From contig DAWU01000053.1 in NCBI GenBank assembly GCA_002506105.1, positions 46,639 to 110,638 of the forward strand: 64,000 bases of DNA, in the 5' to 3' direction. The stretch comes from Methanolinea sp. UBA275 (lineage in GTDB: Archaea > Halobacteriota > Methanomicrobia > Methanomicrobiales > Methanospirillaceae). The position numbers were made by a program, and so were the translations under genes. The notes below the pieces were generated by a model. It had not been told where the DNA came from, ran no database searches, and saw only the letters and a program-made list of their open reading frames with translations. Of the stretch, positions 7,663-16,445 are shown in pieces; the stretch's first letter is position 1; each line of letters opens with the position of its first letter.

Positions 7663-9038
7663 AAGCATTGATGATCGCGGGCGACCGCTCGGGGAGCGGG
7701 AAGACGAGCATTACGCTTGCGATTGCAGCACTCCTCTCAAAGACCATGGCAGTCCAGACCTTCAAGGTCGGGATGGACTATATCGATCCCTCGTATCTCA
7801 CCGGGGTTTCTGGGAGATCGTGCCGGAACCTTGACAGTTATGTGATGGGCGAAGACCAGATGCGGCTGATCTTTAATCACGCCTGTGCCGGTGCAGACCT
7901 TGCCCTCATCGAAGGAGTCCGGGGACTTTACGAGGGTGCGGAGGCACTTGACGGGACGGGGAGCAGCGCATCGGTGGCAGCATGCCTTGATATTCCTGTA
8001 GTGCTGGTCATCAACGCACGAAGCATCACCAGGAGTGCTGCAGCAATTGTCAGGGGATTCCAGGCTTTCGATCCCGGTATCCGGATTGCAGGGGTCATCC
8101 TGAATAACACCGCAGGAGAGAAGCATATGCGGAAAGCCACTACGGCAATTGAGCATTATTGCGGAATCCCTGTGATCGGCGCAATCCCTCGCATGCCCGA
8201 GATGGAACTTGCGATGCGGCATCTGGGGCTGATGCCATTTAAAGAGGGCCAGGAGAACAGGGAGTTCCAGGACAGGATCCGTGTGGTGACCGGGACGATT
8301 AGCGAGCATGTGGATCTCGACCGGCTTCTCTCGGTCGCATCATGCACCACGATCCGGGAACAGGTGAATACTGATCTCTTCTCGAAAAAAACCGCCCCTG
8401 ATATCCGGATAGGTATCGCATACGACGAGGCTTTCAACTTCTATTACGCAGATCTTTTCGATCTCCTGCCCGCAAAAGGCGCAGAGACCGTCCTCTTCAG
8501 CCCGCTCCGGGATCGCCTTCCCGACGCCGATGGATACATCATCGGCGGGGGTTACCCTGAACTTTTCCTGCCGGAACTCGAGAGGAACGATGGGATCCGG
8601 GAAGAAATCCATGATGCATCCGGGAAGGGAATCCCGATATACGCTGAATGCGGGGGGCTGATGTACCTGACAGACCGGATCATCCTGAAGAAAGGATGGC
8701 AGGGGCAGGACCGGGAGAGACGACATGCCATGTGCGGGGTTTTCCGGGGTTCTGCCGCAATTCCTGCAAAAAGAGTGGTGGCATACGTGGAGGGAACAAG
8801 TATGCCGGGATCGCCGATGGGAAAAGGATCCTTCCGGGGGCACGAGTTCCACTATTCGGATGTGTCGCTCGACCAGAACATCCCCTTCGCATACACCCTC
8901 TCCCGGGGGGAAGGAATCGGAGAGGGAACCGATGGGGCGCTGGTGAACCGGACTCTTGGCAGTTACACCCACCTCCACCCGGTCAGCTCGATCAGCATGT
9001 TTTCGCACTTCCTTGACTGTTGCCGGGATTCCGCGTGA
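7659..9038 (+). CDS. cfbB: Ni-sirohydrochlorin a,c-diamide synthase CfbB
   Basis: CfbB amidates the a and c acetate side chains of Ni-sirohydrochlorin using glutamine and ATP. The 459 residues have the CobB/CbiA two-domain layout. An N-terminal P-loop GDRSGSGKTS (8-17) and LIEGVRGLYEG mark the synthetase half. A C-terminal glutamine amidotransferase half carries GGGYPELF, the nucleophile Cys in IYAECGGLMYL near residue 330, and a late His in SYTHLHP. It could be confused with cobyrinic acid diamide synthase, but its place directly after cfbD with an ATGA overlap decides for F430. It is the last gene of the operon. Confidence 0.92.
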   Translation: MKALMIAGDRSGSGKTSITLAIAALLSKTMAVQTFKVGMDYIDPSYLTGVSGRSCRNLDSYVMGEDQMRLIFNHACAGADLALIEGVRGLYEGAEALDGTGSSASVAACLDIPVVLVINARSITRSAAAIVRGFQAFDPGIRIAGVILNNTAGEKHMRKATTAIEHYCGIPVIGAIPRMPEMELAMRHLGLMPFKEGQENREFQDRIRVVTGTISEHVDLDRLLSVASCTTIREQVNTDLFSKKTAPDIRIGIAYDEAFNFYYADLFDLLPAKGAETVLFSPLRDRLPDADGYIIGGGYPELFLPELERNDGIREEIHDASGKGIPIYAECGGLMYLTDRIILKKGWQGQDRERRHAMCGVFRGSAAIPAKRVVAYVEGTSMPGSPMGKGSFRGHEFHYSDVSLDQNIPFAYTLSRGEGIGEGTDGALVNRTLGSYTHLHPVSSISMFSHFLDCCRDSA

Positions 9039-9120
9039 TGATATTCCTTGCATTCTCCCCTCATTCGGCGCCTTCTCAAACCGGCAGGTAAAAAATACAA
9101 GGAGTGATAACACTCATCTC

Positions 9121-9987
9121 ATGTTGATCTACATTGACGGGAAGTTCTATCCAAAAGAGGAGGCGAAGATCTCTGTCTTCGATCACGGTCTCCTCTATGG
9201 CGACGGGGTGTTCGAGGGGATACGTGCCTACAACGGCCGGGTCTTCCGCCTCCAGGAACACCTGGACCGCCTGTATGATTCGGCAAAAACAATCGACCTC
9301 TGTGTCCCCCTCTCCAAGGAGGAGATGGCCAAGGCAATCGTGGAGACGCTCAAAAAGAACACCCTGAAGAATGCCTATATCAGGCCCGTGGTGACCAGGG
9401 GAGTCGGCGATCTCGGGCTCTGCCCCACGAAATGCCCGAAGGCAACCGTGATCATCATCGCCACTGAATGGGGTGCCATGTACGGGGACCTCTACGAGAA
9501 AGGATTAAAAGCAGTCACGGTCTCTGTCAGGAGAAATCCCTCATGCTCGCTGCCCCCGAATGTGAAGTCGCTCAATTACTTAAACAACATCCTCGCGAAG
9601 ATCGAGGCGAACTGCAAGGGCGGGGACGAGGCGATCATGTTCGACATGCAGGGCAACATCTCCGAGGGGTCGGGCGACAATATCTACATCGTCAAGGACG
9701 GCAGGATTATCACGCCCCCTACCCTCAACAACCTGCGTGGTGTCACCCGCCTTGTGGTGCTTGAGCTGGCCCAGCAACTGGGAATTCCCGTGCAGGAGAC
9801 CAACCTCGGGTACTTCGATCTCTACACCGCAGACGAGGTCTTTGTCACCGGGACCGCTGCCGAAGTGGCCCCTATCGTCTATGTGGATGGCAGAAGCATC
9901 GGCTCCGGGAAGCCCGGTCCCATCACCCGGCAGCTGATGGCTGCATTCAAGACCGTGACCGAGAAGGAAGGAACGCCCGTCTATTGA
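9121..9987 (+). CDS. ilvE: Branched-chain amino acid aminotransferase
   Basis: IlvE is a PLP enzyme that transfers the amino group between glutamate and the keto acids of leucine, isoleucine and valine. ATG 9121 gives 288 residues, typical for the fold-type IV class. The N-terminus has DHGLLYGDGVFEG with YNGRVFRL. The PLP lysine is in PPNVKSLNYLNN near residue 150. Further C-terminal are NISEGSGDNIYIVKDG and VFVTGTAAEVAPI. D-amino-acid aminotransferase or aminodeoxychorismate lyase are related possibilities, but the residues around EGSGDN favour IlvE. It starts 82 bases after cfbB and probably has its own promoter. Confidence 0.9.
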   Translation: MLIYIDGKFYPKEEAKISVFDHGLLYGDGVFEGIRAYNGRVFRLQEHLDRLYDSAKTIDLCVPLSKEEMAKAIVETLKKNTLKNAYIRPVVTRGVGDLGLCPTKCPKATVIIIATEWGAMYGDLYEKGLKAVTVSVRRNPSCSLPPNVKSLNYLNNILAKIEANCKGGDEAIMFDMQGNISEGSGDNIYIVKDGRIITPPTLNNLRGVTRLVVLELAQQLGIPVQETNLGYFDLYTADEVFVTGTAAEVAPIVYVDGRSIGSGKPGPITRQLMAAFKTVTEKEGTPVY

Positions 9988-10053
9988 GATTCATTTCCGG
10001 CATCCCGCTCCACAACCCTTTTTACCAGAGAGAGCCTATAAAAAAGAGCACCT

Positions 10054-10128
10054 GCTGCTATAGTGTAGTCCGGCCAATCATTTCGGCCTTTCACGCCGAA
10101 GACTGGGGTTCGAATCCCCATAGCAGCA
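10054..10128 (+). tRNA. tRNA-Glu (anticodon UUC)
   Basis: A 75-nt cloverleaf is readable. The 7-bp acceptor stem pairs GCTGCTA with TAGCAGC, and there is a D-arm with AGTCCGGCCAA. The anticodon stem TCGGC/GCCGA holds the 7-nt loop CTTTCAC, giving anticodon TTC. The T-arm is CTGGGGTTCGAATCCCCA. The CCA end is not encoded and no intron is present. Confidence 0.97.
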
Positions 10129-10346
10129 CTCCTTTTTCGGTATTTTTCGGGCTGATGTAAAATCAAAAACCTGAACATTTTTTAACCTTGATTTTCGTCA
10201 AGCATTTTCTTCAAATTCTCGTCCTGACTTGTATCAGGTTTGGGGGTAATAATGGCACTTTACCCTTCACATTTAAATGCGGATGTAACCGTTGTGGAAA
10301 ATGAAAGAAAAGAAATGAACCCGGATGCTATCCGGATGTGGATGGT

Positions 10347-10619
10347 TTACATCCAGGGGATCTTGAACGCGTCTGCGTAGGTCTTGTATTTGCCCATGAA
10401 GGGCTTGGTGGCCGATGGTGTGAATAAGGCGCCGTACGTTGTCACCGCTTTTCCTCCGATGCTAATCGATGGCTTCACAGTTATGGGTGTAAACGTCTGT
10501 GCATATGTCTTCCCACCGTAACTGGATTTATTCCCAATCCAGGGAGAGGCTGCTGATACACTGGCAACCAGAAGTGAGACCACAACAATTGCAAGTACAA
10601 GGTAGTAGATCTTTCTCAT
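10347..10619 (-). CDS. Small secreted protein of unknown function
   Basis: The 90-residue protein has a textbook signal peptide (MRK start, a hydrophobic stretch through residue ~20, then SVSAAS) and a Ser/Thr/Gly-rich mature part with FTPITVKPS. I do not recognise the family. A similar small secreted protein lies at 41957-42190, with a signal peptide and an FTPVT stretch. There is a candidate TATA box about 40 bases upstream and a likely Shine-Dalgarno element just before the start, both of which support expression. It probably acts outside the membrane. Confidence 0.65.
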   Translation of the reverse strand: MRKIYYLVLAIVVVSLLVASVSAASPWIGNKSSYGGKTYAQTFTPITVKPSISIGGKAVTTYGALFTPSATKPFMGKYKTYADAFKIPWM

Positions 10620-10654
10620 ATGAAATCCTCCGATTACAATAGGCTTGTCCGCAT

Positions 10655-10668
10655 CTGTATTTATAGGT
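10655..10668 (-). promoter_or_regulatory. Candidate TATA box for the small secreted protein gene
   Basis: Read on the minus strand, CCTATAAATAC preceded by an AAAGGAA purine stretch (BRE-like) sits about 40 bases before the start codon at 10619. Both position and sequence agree with an archaeal promoter. Confidence 0.5.
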
Positions 10669-10737
10669 TCCTTTTTTCCTTGGGGTAAATGAAGTGAGAT
10701 CCAGCCATCGATTAAAATTTGGGAATCCTATTGAACA

Positions 10738-10750
10738 TCTTTTAAATATC
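10738..10750 (+). promoter_or_regulatory. Candidate TATA box for the 66-residue protein gene
   Basis: CTTTTAAATATC lies about 35-45 bases before the ATG at 10783, inside an otherwise AT-rich spacer. It matches the archaeal TATA consensus in composition and distance. Confidence 0.4.
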
Positions 10751-10782
10751 ACGTTACTCAATATTTTTTGTAAGGATTCACC

Positions 10783-10983
10783 ATGCTGGAGAAAGTGAAA
10801 GTTCCTCCCGAGGTTTATCGAGAGCTGGTCGCGATCAACAGGGAGATCCACTATACGACCGATTACGGACAGATCATCAGGAAAGCAGAGGACAACGGGT
10901 ATCTTCACGCCGCGAAATGGCTCGAAGAGAACGAGGATCTCTATCGACGCGGGTTTGCCAGGGGATTTGAACCCTCTTCATGA
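10783..10983 (+). CDS. Small hypothetical protein, helical
   Basis: The 66-residue protein is charged and mostly helical by composition, with an EVYRELVAINREIHYTTDYG segment and a C-terminal half rich in Glu, Arg and aromatic residues. I do not recognise it. The ATG has a GTAAGGATT ribosome-binding site and an upstream TATA-like box, and a T-rich run follows soon after the stop (10999-11006), so a real monocistronic unit is likely. It has no membrane segment and no cysteines, so it is probably cytoplasmic. The length and the resemblance to DNA- or protein-binding mini-proteins give no firm function. Confidence 0.6.
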   Translation: MLEKVKVPPEVYRELVAINREIHYTTDYGQIIRKAEDNGYLHAAKWLEENEDLYRRGFARGFEPSS

Positions 10984-11190
10984 GGGAAGAAGATCCGCTC
11001 TTTTTTCTCTCGAACACTATTCGCCAAGAGCACGGTTCGTGTTTTTCAGGTGGCATTTACATCATATTCACGGACCTGAGAACGGAGAAGAGATAGGGCG
11101 CTGCCGGGTACCCAGGCACTTATTGAATCATCATCCAAATAGCAATCGGCGGAAGAAATAGGAACGGATTGGGGAGAGGGGAGAATGGGA

Positions 11191-11685
11191 TCAGGTCGAG
11201 GTTCCCTTCAATTTCGCAAGTGCTTTCCCTGCTTCAGCCCGGACCGATTCATCGCTATCTGTGAGCGCTTCTTCGAGTGCTGCAATGGCGAGGGGGTTTC
11301 CAAGTGCTCCCAGCGCCCAGGCTGCATTCTTCCTGACCGGCACCTTGGCATCGTGGAGGAGTGGGAGTAGCGGCTCTGTTGCGATGGGATCCCCAATCTT
11401 CCCAAGCGCCCAGGCTGAGCCCTGCCGGACCCACTTGTTGTCTGAATTAAGTTTGCCGATCAACGAGGTGACTGCCCGGGAATCGCCGATCTTCCCGAGC
11501 GATTGTGCAACCAGCCACTGCACCTCAACAAAGGGATCTTCAAGTGCCGCGAGAAGAAACTCGACTGCCCTCTCATCCTTCATGACTCCAAGTGCTTCGG
11601 CTGCCTTGATCCGGTCATCAAGGTACGGACTCTGTAACAACGCATTAAAAAAATTGAGACGCCCCTCTTCATTCGTGCGTGCCAT
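11191..11685 (-). CDS. HEAT-repeat (PBS lyase-type) protein
   Basis: The 164-residue protein is built almost entirely of tandem helical repeats of about 31 residues, each with a pattern such as KAAEALGVMKDERAVEFLLAAL and WALGKIGDPIATEPLLPLL. The A-x-x-L-G-x-[IL]-G-D signature is that of the PBS-lyase HEAT family. In methanogens such proteins are usually adaptor or scaffold proteins rather than phycobilin lyases. There is no signal peptide or extra domain. Neighbours do not suggest a partner. Confidence 0.8.
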   Translation of the reverse strand: MARTNEEGRLNFFNALLQSPYLDDRIKAAEALGVMKDERAVEFLLAALEDPFVEVQWLVAQSLGKIGDSRAVTSLIGKLNSDNKWVRQGSAWALGKIGDPIATEPLLPLLHDAKVPVRKNAAWALGALGNPLAIAALEEALTDSDESVRAEAGKALAKLKGTST

Positions 11686-11772
11686 ATGTTCACATCTGTA
11701 ATCTCTTGTATGTTAAGCACACCGGATCATGCCGAGCCGGGGGTTGTACGATGAAAAAATGCAGGGTAGGAT

Positions 11773-11970
11773 TCAGGGAAATGGCATGCGTTCATAAACC
11801 TGCCAGAGGTCTCCTTCATGCTCCTCCATCATGTAGCTCATGCGACCGCACCGGCTGCACCTGACCACAAGCCTCCTTGGAGCAGCCTCGTCCCCAGGAT
11901 CCACCTCGAGGGAAATGGAATACTGCGTGATCCCGCACGTGCATGTGACCGTATACTCCTCTCTCCCCAT
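11773..11970 (-). CDS. Small zinc-ribbon protein
   Basis: ATG 11970 gives 65 residues beginning MGREEYTVTCTCG. Two cysteine pairs, CTC near the N-terminus and CSRC in the middle, should bind one zinc ion. An acidic tail follows. The frame is open for 24 more codons upstream, but that part is hydrophobic and arginine-rich and unlike the rest. The function is unknown; such ribbons often bind nucleic acid or partner proteins. No neighbour gives a clue. Confidence 0.55.
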   Translation of the reverse strand: MGREEYTVTCTCGITQYSISLEVDPGDEAAPRRLVVRCSRCGRMSYMMEEHEGDLWQVYERMPFP

Positions 11971-12348
11971 GATAATGATCACGGGAAAAGCGAAGAAAAA
12001 TACCTGCCGGAATCTTCCTGGGAGGATCTGAATGCAGGGCATTGAAGGTTAAGATCCCTGGCATTCCTGGCAGGCATCTGGAGAGAGAATACAAGGAATC
12101 GCGGGGGTTTGGGTGAGTGTCACGCAGTCGGGTATCGCCGGGGATATCATTCCCAGCGGAAAAGTCATCGGCACCCGGTATCATGAACGTGCCGGAACTC
12201 TTATTGAGGAATAAAGTACCACGAATATCAGGCCGGTCTGAACAGCATCCAGGGGGGCATGTCCAGGGCAGCGAGAGACCGTTGCCATACCGGCACTCCT
12301 AATGCGACTCGTAAGGACAAATCAGGACAAGGAAGCAGAGGGCAAATC
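11971..12348. other. Divergent intergenic region without a clear gene
   Basis: This region separates the minus-strand zinc-ribbon gene from the plus-strand 115-residue protein gene. Open frames exist on both strands, but none has a recognisable product or ribosome-binding site. A weak AT-rich patch near 12205-12220 (GAGGAATAAAGTACC) could belong to a promoter for the downstream genes. Confidence 0.3.
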
Positions 12349-12696
12349 ATGGAAGAAAAGGATGGAAAATTTGTTCACGGGGAATGGATCGAGGAAGATA
12401 CGACAGGAAAAGAAGCACAGGGTGAAAGAGCACAGGGTATACCCATCGATCAGCGCATCGGCCAGGTGTCCACCATGGTCAGCACCTCGGTTCACCAGGT
12501 GCTCTCCCTGGCAAGGGATCTCGTCACCACCCCTGAAGGGCACGCGCATATAGAGAAGCAGATACAGCAGGCATCCTCCCAGATAGAGAGTGCGCTCAAC
12601 GAGATCATGAAGTCCGGCGAAGAAATCCTGAAATCCGGGGTTGAAAAGAAGGCTGAGACGCCAGATCCCGAGAAGAAAAAGATCAGGATCGAATAA
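12349..12696 (+). CDS. Hypothetical protein, hydrophilic and helical
   Basis: ATG 12349 gives a 115-residue, highly charged protein. A Glu/Gly/Thr-rich N-terminal third is followed by a long amphipathic helical region (SVHQVLSLARDLVTT and IEKQIQQASSQIESALNEI) and a lysine-rich tail. This looks like a short coiled-coil or membrane-surface helix protein. I do not recognise a family. It lies 32 bases before the RNase III gene on the same strand and may share its transcript. The open frame extends upstream to 12259, but that part has poor coding character. Confidence 0.55.
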   Translation: MEEKDGKFVHGEWIEEDTTGKEAQGERAQGIPIDQRIGQVSTMVSTSVHQVLSLARDLVTTPEGHAHIEKQIQQASSQIESALNEIMKSGEEILKSGVEKKAETPDPEKKKIRIE

Positions 12697-12728
12697 ACCG
12701 GGATCGGCATTACTGGAGGATCTCCCAG

Positions 12729-13487
12729 GTGGCTCCATTGATTAAAGGAACACCAACCGTGGATGAATGGATGGAGAGGATCAGACACTTTTTGCAGCAG
12801 CCAGATATCGGCGTGGTTTCTCCCTCTCCGGAAGCCCTGGCACGGTATGCAAGTGCATTCACCCACCCATCCTATATCCGGGAACAGGATCCCGGGAACA
12901 ATGCACTTTTATTCCCTGACAATTTCGAGAGGCTGGAATTTCTCGGGGACCGGGTACTCAACCTGGTGGTTGCCGAATATCTCTTCCTCGATGGTGACCA
13001 GAGCGAGGGGGCCATGACATCACGCATGGAGGTTGTGAGGAACCAGCATCTCGGTGCGATCGTTCCCTCCCTTGATATCGGGTTTTTAAAGATGATCCGG
13101 GCAGGGCAGAACCAGGAGAAGACCTCAAGGATCATCGCCGCATCCTTCGAGGCGTTCATAGGGGCGTTCTACCTCGATAAGGGACTTGAACCGGCGAAAC
13201 TCATGCTCATGCGGCTCATCGGGGATGAGATTGCAACATTCTCGTCTGACGACAATTACAAGAAACTGCTCCAGGAGAGAGTCCAGAAATCCTTACAGAT
13301 TCTCCCGGAGTATATCCTCATCAAGAAGACCGGTCCCGATCACTGCCCCGAATTCACCTACCAGGTACTTCTCGATAAGGAGATCTGGGGAACGGGAAGG
13401 GGGGCAACCAAGGCCATTGCCACCCAGAACGCCGCCCGTGCAGCGCTCATTGCACTTGACCGCACTCCTTCCCCTGACTCCGGTTAA
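12729..13487 (+). CDS. rnc: Ribonuclease III
   Basis: RNase III cuts double-stranded RNA. The 252 residues have the complete two-domain plan. The catalytic domain has the signature ERLEFLGDRVLNLV (67-80) and a later acidic active-site helix AASFEAFIGAFYLD near 140. A double-stranded RNA-binding domain follows from about 178, starting YKKLLQERVQ and ending TKAIATQNAARAALIAL. The metal-binding acidic residues appear intact, so it should be active. RNase III is uncommon in archaea, where the splicing endonuclease does related work, so acquisition from bacteria is likely. A T-run at 13500-13507 follows the stop. Confidence 0.93.
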   Translation: MAPLIKGTPTVDEWMERIRHFLQQPDIGVVSPSPEALARYASAFTHPSYIREQDPGNNALLFPDNFERLEFLGDRVLNLVVAEYLFLDGDQSEGAMTSRMEVVRNQHLGAIVPSLDIGFLKMIRAGQNQEKTSRIIAASFEAFIGAFYLDKGLEPAKLMLMRLIGDEIATFSSDDNYKKLLQERVQKSLQILPEYILIKKTGPDHCPEFTYQVLLDKEIWGTGRGATKAIATQNAARAALIALDRTPSPDSG

Positions 13488-13497
13488 CCACTTCTCC

Positions 13498-13510
13498 AAT
13501 TTTTTTCCCT
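13498..13510 (+). terminator. T-rich terminator after rnc
   Basis: A run of seven T follows the rnc stop codon by about ten bases. Archaeal RNA polymerase terminates at such U-tracts, and the position between two same-strand genes fits the end of the transcript. Confidence 0.45.
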
Positions 13511-13633
13511 GACCGGGACTCTCCGTTCCGGAGCACTTATGTGCTTTTACATACCTAAATCACATAACGAGGTCATTTCCTGCATTCTCAGGGATGTCGG
13601 GGAAGATCATACACTGGGGGTTGATTCAGAAAT

Positions 13634-14059
13634 ATGATCAAGAGAATTCTTGTCGCGATTGATGGTTCACCACCCACACACATGGTCATCAGGACTGCGC
13701 TTGAAGAGGCCAGGTGTCACGGTGCCGAACTCCACATCGTCCATGTGATCGAGTCAAAATGGACGGAATCTGAGGGGATGAGCGAACTCGCGATCCGTGA
13801 CCTTGAGGAGGAGGCTGCATCGCTCCTATCCTCCATGAAAGCAGAGGCTGAGGCACAGGGCTCCGAGGCAACTCTCCACCTTCTCCGCGGTCACCCGGGA
13901 GACCGGATTGTGGACTGTGCGATCGATATTAGGGCCGATATGGTGGTTGTCGGTTCACTCGGGAAGAGCCACGTGAAGCGGATGATTGCAGGGAGCGTTT
14001 CAACCTTTGTGGTAACTCACTGCCCCATCACCACCGTAGTCGTTAAACCGGGTGCATGA
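13634..14059 (+). CDS. Universal stress protein (UspA family)
   Basis: The 141-residue single-domain protein begins KRILVAIDGSPPTHMV, the classic UspA first strand with Asp and Ser. It ends with VVVGSLGKSHVKRMIAGSVS, the G-x2-G-x9-G-S/T ATP-binding pattern, so it is probably of the nucleotide-binding class. Usp proteins bind ATP and help cells survive stress; the partner is unknown. The gene stands alone between RNase III and the MFS exporter. Confidence 0.9.
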   Translation: MIKRILVAIDGSPPTHMVIRTALEEARCHGAELHIVHVIESKWTESEGMSELAIRDLEEEAASLLSSMKAEAEAQGSEATLHLLRGHPGDRIVDCAIDIRADMVVVGSLGKSHVKRMIAGSVSTFVVTHCPITTVVVKPGA

Positions 14060-14263
14060 GTCCTCCCGGGGCTGGAATCGCCCCCTGGTACTCACTTATT
14101 ATACCCCGCCATATTCAAGAGAGAGCATTGAGCCCCCGTCACTCATCTATCAATCCAAACCCCGGTCGGCGGGATATGCTCATGGTATGCAGCGAGACGC
14201 AGTGAACCAGGAGAATAATGATTTCATCATGATGAACCCAAGATTCTGTCTGGATAGTATCCC

Positions 14264-15685
14264 ATGAACGTGACAGGATCCCGGATCTCCGGCTCAGGGA
14301 GTCCGGAGGCTATCATCAGGTTCGTCGTGCTTGCCGCGATTGCCATGGCTGCTATCGATGGCATTGTCGTTGCCATCGCACTTCCCACGATCAGCAGGAG
14401 CTTTGCTGCTGACGTCGCCCACTCCCAGTGGATCATCACTGCCTATCTCATCACCGAGACAAGCCTCCTTCTGATCTTCGGGAGGCTGTCAGAGTATACA
14501 GGGAAGAAGACTCTCTTTCTCGCAGGTCTCATCCTATTTACCGCCTCCTCGCTCGCATGCGGCCTTGCTGCGAGCCTCTGGGAGCTGATTGCATACCGCG
14601 TCTGCCAGGCATGCGGCTCTGCGATGATCTTCTCGATCAGCTGGGCAATCCTCTTTGAAATCGCGACTCCTGACGACCAGGGCAGGACCATGGGCTATAT
14701 CGGGGCGGTTACGGCTGCAGCAGGGATCGCTGCACCGATCCTGGGAGGGTTATTGACTGAGACCCTTGGATGGGAATACATCTTCCTGATCAATGTCCCG
14801 ATAGGAATCCTCGGAGTGATCCTTTTCCTGCGCTATTTCCCGGGAAAGGACCAGGAAGGGCGGGAGATTGTCATGGACTGGCCAGGCTCCGCGACCATGG
14901 TGCTTTCGCTCATCTTCATCATACTCTTCCTCGCGGAGCTCTCGTCTTCTCTGTCATGGTCATGGTCTGCCGGAGCATGCCTCCTCATCTCCCTGATCTC
15001 GGCGCTTGTCTTTCTTATCCTCGAACACAGGAGCGCCAACCCGCTGCTCGATCTCTCCATCTTTAAAAATTTCGGGTTCTCCCTCCCGAATATCGCAACG
15101 ATCTGCTTCTACATGGCGCTTTTCATGGTCAACCTCCTGGCCCCCTTCTATTTTGAGGAAGTGATGGGGATGACCCCCTCGAGGGTTGGGATGGTCTTCC
15201 TGATCGCCCCGGTTGTCATGATCATTGCATCACCCGTCTCAGGGTGGCTGTACGATAAAAAATTCAGCCGGGCACTCCCTGTTGCGGGCATCATGCTCAC
15301 AGGAATCTCCCTGGTGTTGCTCGGGTATGCCGCGCTCGCACAGGACCTTCCCGCCATTATCCTGCTCTTTGTCCCGCTCTTTGTGGGTGTTGCACTCTTC
15401 CACAGCCCGAGCAGTACGGATATTATGAGGGCTTTACCGCTCGAGCGGGCAGGCCTCGCATCGAGCGTCAGCGCAACGATCAGGAATCTCGGGATGACAC
15501 TCGGGGTTTGCGTGTCCGCGATACTCCTGACACTGATCCTCGAAGGTGCGGGATACACGGGACCGGTGCAGGACGCGATCCCAGGCGTGCTTGCCGGCGC
15601 GATCTCTTCCATTCTGATCGTCGCAGCGGCATTGTGCGGTGCCGGCGCCATCCTTTACATTGTCAAGATCCGTCTCGTTGACTGA
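14264..15685 (+). CDS. MFS drug exporter, DHA2 (14-TM) family
   Basis: The 473-residue membrane protein has about 14 hydrophobic segments. The DHA2 marks are present: AAIDGIVVAIALPTI in the first helix, GRLSEYTGKKTLFL for motif A between helices 2 and 3, and a motif-C-like PILGGLLTETLGWEYIFLINVPIG. These are proton-driven exporters of drugs or metabolites; the substrate cannot be told. ATG 14264 places helix 1 about 20 residues in. It has no regulator gene beside it. Confidence 0.88.
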   Translation: MNVTGSRISGSGSPEAIIRFVVLAAIAMAAIDGIVVAIALPTISRSFAADVAHSQWIITAYLITETSLLLIFGRLSEYTGKKTLFLAGLILFTASSLACGLAASLWELIAYRVCQACGSAMIFSISWAILFEIATPDDQGRTMGYIGAVTAAAGIAAPILGGLLTETLGWEYIFLINVPIGILGVILFLRYFPGKDQEGREIVMDWPGSATMVLSLIFIILFLAELSSSLSWSWSAGACLLISLISALVFLILEHRSANPLLDLSIFKNFGFSLPNIATICFYMALFMVNLLAPFYFEEVMGMTPSRVGMVFLIAPVVMIIASPVSGWLYDKKFSRALPVAGIMLTGISLVLLGYAALAQDLPAIILLFVPLFVGVALFHSPSSTDIMRALPLERAGLASSVSATIRNLGMTLGVCVSAILLTLILEGAGYTGPVQDAIPGVLAGAISSILIVAAALCGAGAILYIVKIRLVD

Positions 15686-15792
15686 AAGAAAATATCCACA
15701 TCCAATTCCGCCACGACCAAGCCGGGAGGAGGGGGATTTTCCAAATGGTATTCGCCAGCGGGAATCCAGGGTAATTCTAATCGACCGGGGGA

Positions 15793-16389
15793 TCACACAC
15801 CCTCCATCTGTTTTGCAGGACAGAAATTACAGATAGAGAAGAAGACCTCTTTCTCCTTGTCCCGCACAGGACAGATAAAAATCCCGTCCCGCTCCTCAAC
15901 CCTCATTCCACCGGGGAACGGAGTGCCGACAGGATGGCCGGGTTGTTCGAGAACGAACATGACGAATGCCGAAAGGAGGTAATAGAACAGTCTGTGCATC
16001 GGCGAGTGGAACTGGGGGAGGTACACATCATGGATATCCCCTGCATAACACCCCTCTGGGATCATGGCTAAAAAGGAGAAGTATACATCCTTTGTCGGGA
16101 TGGGCCGTGTCATGGCCTGGAAATCCCCCCGGGTGCACATGGTAAGGAGCGAGTGGTGGGCATCCACGATCTGGGAGAGGAGAAAGGGGCCTGCAGATTT
16201 ACGGTATGTGGAGGGGAGGCGGTGGATCTCATGGCGGATCCGGCCCATGATCACCTGCAGGTCAAAGAGCGAATATTGTGAGATCTCCCTTGCGAGGAGG
16301 GTTGCGAGTTCTCCCTTGGTGCGAGCTTCCTCAAGGCTTCTGCAAACCTGTTGGATTCGTGTGTATTCCGGCCCGCGGGATTGGATCAT
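15793..16389 (-). CDS. DUF2115 (UPF0305) family protein
   Basis: The 198-residue protein matches the methanogen-specific DUF2115/UPF0305 family. It has an N-terminal helical domain, a HRLPSTYRKSAG segment, and a C-terminal cysteine cluster (GIFICPVRDKEK, then ICNFCP). The three cysteines may bind a metal. The family has no known function. It is transcribed opposite to the MFS gene, and the two stops converge about 105 bases apart. Confidence 0.75.
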   Translation of the reverse strand: MIQSRGPEYTRIQQVCRSLEEARTKGELATLLAREISQYSLFDLQVIMGRIRHEIHRLPSTYRKSAGPFLLSQIVDAHHSLLTMCTRGDFQAMTRPIPTKDVYFSFLAMIPEGCYAGDIHDVYLPQFHSPMHRLFYYLLSAFVMFVLEQPGHPVGTPFPGGMRVEERDGIFICPVRDKEKEVFFSICNFCPAKQMEGV

Positions 16390-16445
16390 ATCTCAACATT
16401 ACGGGATATGGATTGATATGCCCATGCTCTCATCATGTCGCCCTC

